The position numbers and the translations under genes are program-made. Below, one piece after another: positions 54,513 through 64,000 of a stretch of 64,000 bases of DNA. Each line of letters begins with the position of its first letter. Position 1 is the first letter of the stretch. The DNA comes from Caprella mutica (taxonomy: Eukaryota; Arthropoda; Malacostraca; Amphipoda; Caprellidae), in NCBI GenBank assembly GCA_947561585.1, contig CANNZV010000324.1, positions 186,001 through 250,000 on the forward strand, in the 5' to 3' direction. The notes beneath the pieces are model-generated. The model worked only from the letters and a program-made list of their open reading frames with translations, made no database searches and had not been told where the DNA came from.

Positions 54513-57500
54513 TTACAAAGTGTTCTGCTTTAAAATTTTAGTGTTTGTTGTAATTCTCCTCACAAGGTTGTTTAAAGAGGAAAATGTACCATACATTGAG
54601 TTGGTGCACATTTCGTTTTGTATTTTGTGGAAGCTGTCCCAGCCATCTTCACTATAATTGTTGAAGCAGTTAGGCTGGTGATAGAGGTGATCCAAACTCT
54701 CTTCTCCGGTTCTAAATACACGTAAAGATTTGCTTCTTATGAACTGCGAAACAAAATCTGTGTTATTGAGATATTCACTGTTCAGTCATTACCTATTGAG
54801 TTATTTATATTAGTTATAAAATTACCTTCTCATATAAGTCTGTATCTTCTCTGCCCCAGCCATTTATAGTTAAGTTGAAGCCTCCAACGTTGTCCAAATC
54901 ACTCTTGTACACTGAAACCTGTCCGAATGCGAAGATACGAAAGTAGCCGCTCTCTTCTGTTATCTAGAGGGATAGAACCAAGGTCCAAGAGAAACATGAA
55001 TAAATATATACTGTTTCCTATATCTCATAATAGATAGAATATAAACTTATATATTATATACATATAAATAAAGAAAAACGGGACAAAATGACTCGAATGG
55101 GATCTTTACGTAGGTCATGTAACTGTTTTATTTCACTAAATGACTTAAATGCGTACATTATGACATATCTATTGTACTAATAGCAAAGTTTTGCCAAAAT
55201 AGTAGTAAGTTTTGCTAATAACTGAAAAATCAGATATTCGACTGTCAGGGCAGGTCAAATCATGACATTGAATAGGACTTGTGATATATGATTTTTTCAT
55301 ACAATTGAAGTGACTCTAAAATAGTCAGGGCAAATAGATTTGGTCAACAGGGTCAAAGAGTAACGAGTAAATTTAATTGATAAGACGCAAATCCATTCAT
55401 TTATTTCCGTATGTTAGAGTATGATTTATCAATAAGTTTTCTGTTTCTCACCTCAATGTGACCTAACTCGTCTCTTGGAGGGTAACCTGAAACTCTTGGA
55501 TTGAACTCACTGAAGAACGCAAGGAAGTAAACCTGAAGTTTATTGAAAATTTCATCAATTTATTCATTCATACGAATTGAAAGAATAGAACATTTATATA
55601 TACTTTTAAATTATATCCAGACGACATTTTTGCTTAAATTGACATTTTGGCATATTCATTCGATCTGAAAATTCAATATTTTAGTATTATATTCTGGCGG
55701 GTCAAAGATTTGAATATTTTATATAAATATATTGGAAATTAGTTGCTTTTTACATGTTTTATCACAAATGTATGTGTCCTCTGATCTTACCCTTTTGACA
55801 CTTCAATATAAAAATACATATACATTTTACAAGTTTCATTTGCAGGACTGTACACTCTGATTAAATCAAGAGATTTGGTAACATGAAACATTGAACATCT
55901 TTGAACTTGAAACATCTTTATTGAATTAAAAAAATACAAGTATATAAATACAATGGTCTTATTTTCGGATCAAGCCCTTATATAAGTATGTAAAACATAC
56001 TTTTCGGGCAAGTAACTTAGTTAATTAAGTTACTTAAACTTAAGTTACTTAACACTTAGTTCAATATTTATTTTATTCTTAATAATTTGCCTTTACCGGC
56101 AGTTATAAAATGAAAATTATTTACGGTATCAGAAACAGCAAATTTAAGTTTTGAAGTCGACTTCTTATCAGATGTGAAATAAAGCAGTGTTCACACTGAA
56201 ATTTTCTTGTGTAATTCACAAATTTTAGATATGCTCTTCCCTTCATATAATTTAGATACAATAGATTTATGTCCTTTCAAATGGATTAAGTGACCTCTCA
56301 AGTAAATATAAATTGAAATAATTGTAAAGAAGATAGATTCCTAGTCTGAATTGCTATGCATAATTGATATCTATTCTATTGTCAGAGGTATTCCTATTAA
56401 TCCCCGTGGGCAGAATTCACCGTCTGCTTCGCAAAGGAAACTATGCCGATCATGTCGGAGCTGGTTTAATCAAAATCTATGGAGCCTTCATTCACAAGAC
56501 GTAGAGAAACGTTTCATTATTCATGCAATGAATTGTCATTATTAATCATTGTCTTTGATGTATTCTTAACGCTACCTGCTCTCCTCTCTTCGTCAGCATT
56601 CTAATTCTCTCCAGGATGTCTCGTTTAAAGTGGAGGTCAACATCCAAGAAGAACAAAAGACTTTGGGCCGTGCATTGGTTAGCAGCCAGTTGCAGGGCCT
56701 TGGCACGAGAAAATTCACCTTCTCCCTGTTTAGAAGAACAATTTGGATGGTAACATTAACCGAGCAATATTCTGATTTTTTTTTGTAATTTAGTTATCTA
56801 GATTTCGGTTATCAATACTTTTCAAGTGTGGACTAAATATGGGCTAAAATTAAAAAAAGTATGGTCTATAATTATTTATGAATTATTTATGATAATTATT
56901 TATGAATTAAACATAAAGGTCCAAAAATTTTAAAGTTGAAATTTCAAATTATTGATTAGGCGGGTGGCTACTTGAGAAGCGTTGTGCCAATCACTTTAAA
57001 AATAGGGTTAGACAAAGTTAATAGTGAACTATTGGAAAACCGTGGAAAAGTTTAATTTTCTCGAAAAAGAAACGATACATGGTAATACTGGTAGGAAAAG
57101 TAGAACGATAAAGATACGTAGTAATGTAATGAGAGGAAGTATGTGAAGAATAAGTAGTAAGGTAAAGATAAATAAAATACTGTAAATATTTATAGTAGAA
57201 GATAGATGATTAACGAAAAGACGGATAAAAAGATCATTTCGTATTACTAAGGGTTATGATTTCGTTCATTCGTTGCATTTCTGTAACTTTTGTGTAGTTT
57301 TACATTTTGTTCCAAATACGTCTTTCGGCAAATATGTCTTTCGGAAAACTCTCCCTTCAGCGAATCCTTTTTCAGCAAATTTAAGTTTCCGAAAATTCGT
57401 ATTTGATGAATCCTGTTCGGCGAATAATTAGTTTTCGGTGAATTTGGTTCCTGCAATTACGTTGTTGTTAAATCCACGACGGATACCAGAAAGGTAACGT

Positions 57501-60500
57501 ACCAGAATGTAATCAAGTAAATAGAACGGATTGTACTAAATACTAATATACTGACTACTTTATTTTATCACATAACACTACCAACATACATCGAGCTTAA
57601 ATTTTGCCCATATGTTCTCAATTCCAACATTAAAGGGCAGTACATCCCTATTTTGTTTTCATAATATTAACAATGAAAAAATGAAGTAAGATTGAATCAT
57701 TCTTGTATAATTTTTACGGTAGATAAACTCCAATAAGGGAGATAAATCAATTTATATACATATAATTAGGTTCATGTAAGAAACTAGTAGTAGGTGAATC
57801 CAACATCTACATAACTACAAGCGTACACACGAACGAAGTCGTAATATTATACAACGCAAATTTCTGTTTCAAAAGTGCTTTGTTTCAAGGTTGGAACTTG
57901 TCGCAGATACTAAATTGCAACGTTTCGTGTTAATTAATTTTAATCTTTTATAATATTTACAACAATCGAAATACGATTGAAACAAAATGTTGCAGTTTAG
58001 TAGTTACTGATAACACAAAATTTGAAAGGCATGAGGCCTCAAAAAGAACTTTTAGACAGAAGTTGTGAGGAGGTGTACCTTTTTGACTTATCATATCATA
58101 ACTTAAGAGAACTTCCGTAGTGGTGCCACTAATCTTATTACCTTATACGAAGATTATATTTAAGGTGACATTTATTTATTCATCATCTTGTTATTCGCAC
58201 TCATAACTGACCAAATTGCTTGGAATTTAGTGGGACGATTAGTCCATGTCCATCAATCCTCTTGTTAAACTTTGGGAGAAATCGAATCAAAGGTCAATGT
58301 CAAGATGATTCATAACTCAATAACTTAAAAAAATTCAACCAAATTGCCTGAAATTTGGTGGAACGATAGGCATTATTCGGGAACTATTTGGTTAGATTTA
58401 GGGGTAGATCTGGTCAGAGGTCGAGGTTATTTATAACTCAAAAAGTTTTCAACCATATGGCCTGAAATTTGATGGAACAATTAATCATTATCCTGGAACC
58501 CTTTGATTAGATTTTGAGAGTAAACGGGAAAAGACCATGGCCAAAAGGACCTTTATAACTCAAGGCAAATTATTGGATTGGCAAGGTTATAATTAAGCGG
58601 TATCGAAAGAATGCGATATACGAGTCGCCTATATACTTTTTACATAAATATTTTGAACATTGACGAACAATCTAATAGTATATAATTAAATATTCTGAAT
58701 CTATTTAGGACAAATTTTAGTTCAATTTTGACTGTGCTGCTCCTTTGATTAAACCTTCCGCTCCTGAAACTTGGTTCCTTATTTTTATTAATATCTATAT
58801 AGTTCGTCTTATTAGTCACAAAAACGCCTTGTATATAATAACTTTTAAAACATTAATTAAATAGGCAATTCGCAGGTCCAAAGCGGAAATTTCCGTCATG
58901 TTACATACTCAGCTTAAGCCCACGAACAAACATACACATAATAGCTTGGACAACGAACGTGTTAAAATAGCATATAATTACATGGCTACTGCAGATGCCA
59001 TCAGGTGCGAAAGAGCTAACCTATTCCCAGCTAGGAGTCTCCGGCCAGGCAAGTAAGTAACCACTCGTTAACACTATATAGAAAAAGAGATTGGTCTATG
59101 AATGCAAATACTGAAAATAATGGCATCATAAGCTAATGATCAAATTTTAATAATATCTGAAAAAAAATTGGTTATAGTCCGTAAGAATGAACGACCTGTA
59201 AAACTTTTAATTAGGCAACAATTTTAAATACTATTATGGCAGATATATAAAGAACTACCCGATTGTTTTGTTGTTTCAAGAAATACAGCCTCAAAAGTAA
59301 TTACTTCCATGGAATAGCTAGAAGGAAAAACCTCTCCATCAAAGCTCATATGTTCGGCCGACTGTCGAAGTTGTCTGAGAAAACCTTCGGTCTCTAACTG
59401 AATTAATTAAGCAAATCTCAAAAGATGTTTCTAAAATTACTTCAGTGTTAATGAACATCTGCAGGACCCAGTTCGCAAGAAACTGCTGTTCGAAGGGAGC
59501 TGCGCGAATCTGGAATACACGGAAGAGCTGCAAGATGCTTCCATTTTTTGAAATTCTGAATTATGAAACGCACTTGAGTTATGAAGTAGTTTCTTATGAT
59601 TTAATTATAGAAAATGATATACGTCATGAATTTATTCATAGTTATTCCTCAATGACTATAGTTTTCTACTATTTTAATCATATAAAATTATCTAGTGCAC
59701 CACAGACATGAAGTGGCTTTGAGATTTAAGGAACTGATACTTCATTACTGAGGAGTTCTCTGTAGTATCTAAATTATCTCGGGTTCATAGTGTGATTTTC
59801 TCATCATGTTTTAATGTACTACTATCCAGGGATAAATCTTGAGAAATATAAAAAGTATATGGCGAGGCTTTATGAATTGAGTGGTATACATATTTCTGGT
59901 TCATTAGAAATGACTATCTCTAACCTGCACAATGTTGATAACAGCATCAGGGTAGAGTGTCTTTAGCATCATCACAGTGCGGTAAGGTTCCTTTGTCCTA
60001 AAATCTATAGATTTCTCTTCACTGTAATGAGCGATGGTGAGTACAGCTGCTTCTGACGTCTCCAAAATTACCTTCTTATAATTCTCTGGGAAGATGAGAA
60101 TGAAACACTATACTGGTAAAAACCCTGCATTTTTTTCTTAAAACAATGTCTAATTATACTGATTTGGAAGGAATGGTATATTGTAAATAATAATAGAATA
60201 TTAATCACAGAAATAAATAAGAAACACACCCATGAACTTCTGGAAGACATCATCTTTCCCAAACAAGGGAAGGAGGAAATGTACTATCTCAACATTAGAA
60301 ACTGAATCCTGCAATGAACAATGGGGTAAGAAAATAGATTTTAATGGGAACAGTGTATTGATTTAAATACTAACATTCTGATTGTTTTGAACTTACCATC
60401 TTTATGTCAGTTTGTGTTTTGATGTATTCACGAATTTGTAGGGAACCAAGAGGAATCTGTACCACGACAGTCATAACAAAAAGGCATAATTAATAATTAT

Positions 60501-61859
60501 ACTATTTTCTCTCCCATCATATATGTATAGGAAATTATCATACTTCTGTCAAAACAACTTGAGTAGATGACAGGATTCTACTGTCCTCCAACGTTTTGTA
60601 CAAGAATTTGTATCTACTTCGAAGTTGAAGCCCAGACTGTGACGAGTACTTGAAAAAACTGTGATATAATTTTTTTGATGCGACGTCTCGTCCAGACGTC
60701 TTCGACAGCCTGAAACGATAAGGTATTCCTTACTGCATATCTTTGTAAAGAGAACTTATATAATCCAATTATTAATCGTCATCTTGAATTTATTTTCTGC
60801 ACGTCAGTAATTAATTGTTCATATAGCCATATGAACTTATCTTAAAAATGATTATAACCAAAATAGATATTCATTTAATTTAAAGAAGGTTCCATGATTC
60901 AAAAAGATGTTCAATTATAATCTATAGAAAATTGCTTGGAAAGATCGTTTCTGTGTACCGAGCAATTCAATTTGAATGACTCGGTACATTGAAAAGATCC
61001 TTCCCAGGGAGAAATTCCTGGAGAATCATAGGAAACTAAAAGGTGTCAAATCTTAACCTCTTGGTTCCTAGTCTCTTTCTATCGAAAATTGAACATCTGT
61101 TTGCAACTTACTAAATTGGCTACGGCATCTTACCCTATATGAGTATATGTGTTAACAATGCATGGGACGCTTCGAAGAGACAGCGACCAGACTTCCAAGT
61201 GGGACCATATGTACTAAATCCCGATCTTAATCTACAGAGGCTACACTACATAGGCTACAGTAACTTAAGCCTGGCCAGTAACCATTTGTTCATACAGGGT
61301 AGTGACTCAGTGGGAATCGCGAATGCTCGTTCTCACCGAGACACAGATTGCGGTTTTACCCCAGGGTATTATTTTTCAAATAACTATTAATAACTTGATT
61401 TTCTTGTATAATGTATATGTTCATAATACAAATAACATAGTGTGAAATATGTCATTCCGACAGTTATAAAAAAAATTGTACATTTGTTACTTAAAATACA
61501 AATATACTGTCAGTTTGATAGAACGTGTCTTCTTGAATTGTTTCAACACCTATTTTGATAAAGTTTTTTTTTTCACGGATTCACCAGTTAATCTATTGTA
61601 CAGAGATAAGTACTTACCCACCTAATAATGATATTTTTAACCTAAAAATTGAATACGATAAATTGTAATAGCACTCACTCATAGTAATCATCAAGAATGG
61701 TTGATGTAGTGCGGTTGATTGCTTCTGCCACTGCTGGGTTAGACCAAAAGTGTGGGTTGATAGTGTCTGCGGAATAGGTCTGTGGTGACTGCATCAGAGC
61801 GACGGGATCAACTGCAAGTTCCTCCCTAGGTCTTATTGAGACAGAACTTGCATTCCCAC
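54513..61859 (-). CDS. Chondroitin sulfate synthase / GalNAc-transferase family gene, 9 exons, 5' incomplete
   Basis: Exons, in order of transcription: 61679-61859, 60544-60709, 60397-60456, 60230-60308, 59925-60085, 56576-56725, 55452-55532, 54826-54963 and 54513-54743 (stop at 54513). All junctions have GT/AG and their phases fit (2, 0, 0, 1, 0, 0, 0, 0), giving 414 residues. The sequence matches the CHGN glycosyltransferase family throughout: [38 protein letters not shown] (the DxD metal site), [53 protein letters not shown] and HLYHQPNCF. This family adds GalNAc or GlcA to chondroitin chains in the Golgi. The membrane anchor and N-terminal part lie in upstream exons that I could not find before 64000. 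The first visible codon is split, which confirms that more exists upstream. Confidence 0.88.
57240..57470. repeat. Decayed short-unit repeat in an intron
   Basis: Words such as TTTCGGCAAAT, TTCAGCGAAT, GTTCGGCGAAT and TTTCGGTGAAT recur about every 20-25 bp. They resemble the ends of the GGACAATTCGTC-type repeat at 62370 but are too diverged to define a unit. Confidence 0.5.
58205..58570. repeat. ~120-bp degenerate tandem repeat, 3 copies, in an intron
   Basis: Each copy contains CCTGAAATTTGGTGGAACGA, then a GGAAC...TTTGATTAGATTT stretch, then TTATAACTCAA. They start near 58211, 58340 and 58454 and differ at many sites. The block lies in the long intron between exons 5 and 6 of the glycosyltransferase gene. 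Confidence 0.75.
58888..59030 (+). repeat. Dispersed repeat, copy of 14597-14790
   Basis: It shares GCCCACGAACAAACATACAC, CGTGTTAAAATAGCATATAA and CATGGCTACTGCAGATGCCA with the copy inside the left repeat region. Class unknown. Confidence 0.7.
59290..59545 (+). pseudogene. Tc1-like transposase N-terminal relic
   Basis: From 59461 one frame reads [20 protein letters not shown], the second helix-turn-helix segment of Tc1-type transposases. Upstream, GKTSPSK in another frame resembles the basic GRxTSPR-like linker. Stops and frame changes separate them, and the catalytic domain is not visible. It lies in the intron between exons 5 and 6. Confidence 0.6.
60936..61005. repeat. Short palindrome in an intron
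   Basis: GGAAAGATCGTTTCTGTGTA and CCGAG on the left face GGAAGGATCTTTTCAATGTA and CCGAG on the minus strand, 20 of 25 matching, with a 16-18 bp centre. TGTACCGAG/CTCGGTACA is the perfect core. Confidence 0.6.
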
Positions 61860-62369
61860 CTTTAGGAAAAATAAAATGAAACAACTACGCCAAGATAACA
61901 TACATAAGAAATTATTATAGGTATTACGGCACACTTTTAAATTATATTTTCATTGAATCAATTTCCTTTCTAATTGTTTTTTTTTAAATTCTCCTTTATT
62001 TAAATAAATGGTAAAAATGGTCTTTAGATCCAAAGTGAATGTTAAACATTCCAGTAAATTAATCATCAAATTTCTTCCCATATTTATTATATTCGTTAAG
62101 TCAATTTCATGGAAATGATATATAACTACTCTAACGATAAAAACAATAATTTGACAATAATTACACTATGGGATCTGCTACTTTCGTTGATATACTAGTT
62201 GACTAACTGTTAAGTTTTCGTTTCAGTCAGATGTTTCTTAATCACATAAGGGTACACAATTCTTATGAAGTTGAATTATAGTAGTACCACCTCGACAAGG
62301 TATGTAGTGTTCAGTAGGTTCTTAATTTAGTTCACAATTCTTTCCTTGAAATATAAAGCATCCAAAGTA

Positions 62370-62592
62370 GGGTGCCAGGATAATTCGTCCCCGGACAATT
62401 CGTCGCCGAATGAAAATATATGAGTAATGAATTATAATAATATTATAACTTATTGTAAATTAAAATTGAAACTAAATAATATAGAACTATATTTGTTATA
62501 ATGATATTATTTTTACTCGTGACGGGACAATATAAACATTCGGACAATTGCCACCCCCGGACAATTGCCACCCGGACAATTGCCACCCAACT
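62370..62592. repeat. MITE-like element with GGACAATT repeats at both ends
   Basis: The left side carries GATAATTCGTCCCCGGACAA then TTCGTCGCCGAATG. The right side carries three tandem GGACAATTGCCACCC units after CATTCGGACAATT. The inner words CGAATG and CATTCG are inverted. TGACAATTCGTCCCCTA also occurs in the gypsy LTR (about 32880), probably by chance or shared ancestry. Confidence 0.6.
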
Positions 62593-63178
62593 AATTATTA
62601 TCAGGCCTCTTAACTTAAAAGATAGTGATACAATATGCATATGATTGTTATATATTAATTATTTACATTTTAAGATACAAATTAGTTCATTCATCATTTA
62701 TTGTTATATCATAAACATAAATATTTTATACGATTTATTCCGATCATACACTATAAATATTTCTATTATACAATTGATCTTTTCCATTAAAAATTAATAT
62801 TTGTTCCTTTATCACCACTATCCTTATTAAGCAAACACCTATAATTTAATATATGGCAAGCTACTGTATTTAAAATCGGCGGCTCAAGTTATTTACATAT
62901 TTTAAATTTTTCAAACTCCTTTTACATTTTTCATTATGAATTTTCAAACTTTTCTTTCTGTTCTAGTGACCGGTTTTATTCTATGACGCCTGTTATTAGT
63001 ATTTTACTGTAAGAAATATGTTCATTTATTTATTTCAGCGCTGATGAATGTAACCTTGATATATTATTTGTATGTTAAAACGAGGATGTTAGAGCTATAA
63101 ATTGTTTTTTGAATTTTTTTTAAATCTTGCAAATTATTAAAATTAGAAGATCTCCATGCTCATCAGTGGTCTCTTTAT

Positions 63179-63394
63179 ATGTACAATGCAATATTCCATA
63201 ATTGTGTTTATAATTTAAGTTTCTTACCAATAAATAGAGATATTCACTCCAACATTAATCGGAATAATTTAGCTTCAAATGTTCCTATGTTCGAAAAATA
63301 TCAAACTCAGGAATGTATCACTTATGTAGCTGTTAAAATATGGAATTCCTTACCTGTTTTTGTGTCGGATAGTAATAGTAATAATAGTAATTAA
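63179..63394 (+). pseudogene. Possible LINE reverse-transcriptase C-terminal relic
   Basis: The 71-codon frame contains YVAVKIWNSLPVFV, which resembles the conserved KxWNxLP segment near the end of several LINE ORF2 proteins. It is preceded by a basic, Asn-rich stretch. Nothing upstream in frame extends it. Confidence 0.4.
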
Positions 63395-64000
63395 ATATTT
63401 TGAAATCTTTAAGTATGCACATGGAAATATATTAACAATTTTATTATTTTACAGAATTAGCACGTGTTCATTAAAGAATCAATCCTATATTAGACCACAT
63501 TGGTGACGTCCTATCATTTAAAAGAAAACTAAAGAGCAGCATTCTAATAAATATTAGTTACTTTTATATTTATCTAGGTATTTTGTCATGTATTGAGAAT
63601 TCATATTTCGTATGATTTTTTAAATTTTTTTTTGGTGTTAGTATAGGAATAACAGTTTAATTCTCGGGTATTTAATAGGAATAACTTCAGGTGAATACCT
63701 ATCACCTCTTTCTGTATTCTCCTTTGATGCTTTTGTATCTTCTTCTTATTTCTTGGTACTTTATTCAGTCAAATTTAAATCTCAAATGTTAGTATGTCAA
63801 TTCTTTGGATAGACTCACCTCTGTATATTTTCTATTAAATAATTTATTTTAAAAGTTATATAGGTTTAGCTTAAAAGGGCCTTAAGTGTTCCATATGTGA
63901 TTTATATAAATACATTGTAAATATCAGAGCGACTTTCAAACTCTGATCATAATTAGGAAGGAACGTTTTCGAATAAGGAAAGAAAAATAAATGAATATAC

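Larger units (their letters stand above)
61860..64000. other. Upstream of visible glycosyltransferase exons; no further exon found
   Basis: The sequence is strongly AT-rich. Apart from the GGACAATT repeat at 62370 and the LINE-like fragment at 63179 I see no coding stretch with acceptor and donor that would extend the gene. Confidence 0.5.

Noticed and set aside
61139..61390. 83-codon frame [16 protein letters not shown]
   Set aside because: It sits antisense in an intron of the glycosyltransferase gene and no motif or homologue was recognised; it may be a TE scrap.

Overview
The window is eukaryotic nuclear DNA, most likely from an insect or related arthropod. The sequence is AT-rich, has spliced genes, C2H2 zinc-finger paralogues, a chondroitin-synthase-type glycosyltransferase with nine phased exons, Tc1/mariner, pogo, hAT, Harbinger and CACTA-like DNA elements, a Ty3/gypsy LTR element and an I-group LINE. 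No species is assigned. Nothing bacterial or organellar was seen, and no tRNA or rRNA gene was recognised. Layout: positions 1-16000 are almost entirely repeats. They hold tandem arrays with units of 18, about 55, 71, 15, 22, 43 and 46 bp, several MITEs with readable target-site duplications, and a 3.8 kb CACTA-like element (10742-14549) that split the 43-bp array. A decayed mariner-type element with terminal inverted repeats lies at 16040-17430. Two paralogous C2H2 zinc-finger genes lie head to head at 19960-20961 (minus, C-terminus broken) and 29624-30928 (plus, intact). Between them is a second array of the same 71-bp satellite (24287-26062). From 32825 to 50880 there is a Ty3/gypsy retrotransposon with two 1517-bp LTRs in which I found no difference, and a 4-bp target duplication ACGT. 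Its gag and pol are in different frames, joined by a textbook -1 frameshift signal: TTTAAAC directly before the gag stop, a 6-nt spacer and a potential H-type pseudoknot. Pol reads protease, reverse transcriptase, RNase H, an OTU-like segment, a second retropepsin-like DTGA segment, and integrase. An intact 6.7 kb LINE (41321-48039, 13-bp target duplication) has jumped into the integrase C-terminal part. This makes a nested pair in which the LINE is the younger insertion. LINE ORF1 carries two tandem RRM-like plus triple zinc-knuckle modules, and ORF2 has endonuclease, reverse transcriptase and RNase H. Positions 51000-64000 hold more MITEs, then the minus-strand chondroitin synthase/GalNAc-transferase gene (exons from 61859 down to 54513; its 5' exons lie outside the window or were not found), whose introns carry repeat relics. 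The host genes are the two zinc-finger factors (nuclear DNA binding, inferred) and the Golgi glycosyltransferase (inferred). The rest is mobile or satellite DNA, and the gypsy element and LINE look recently active.
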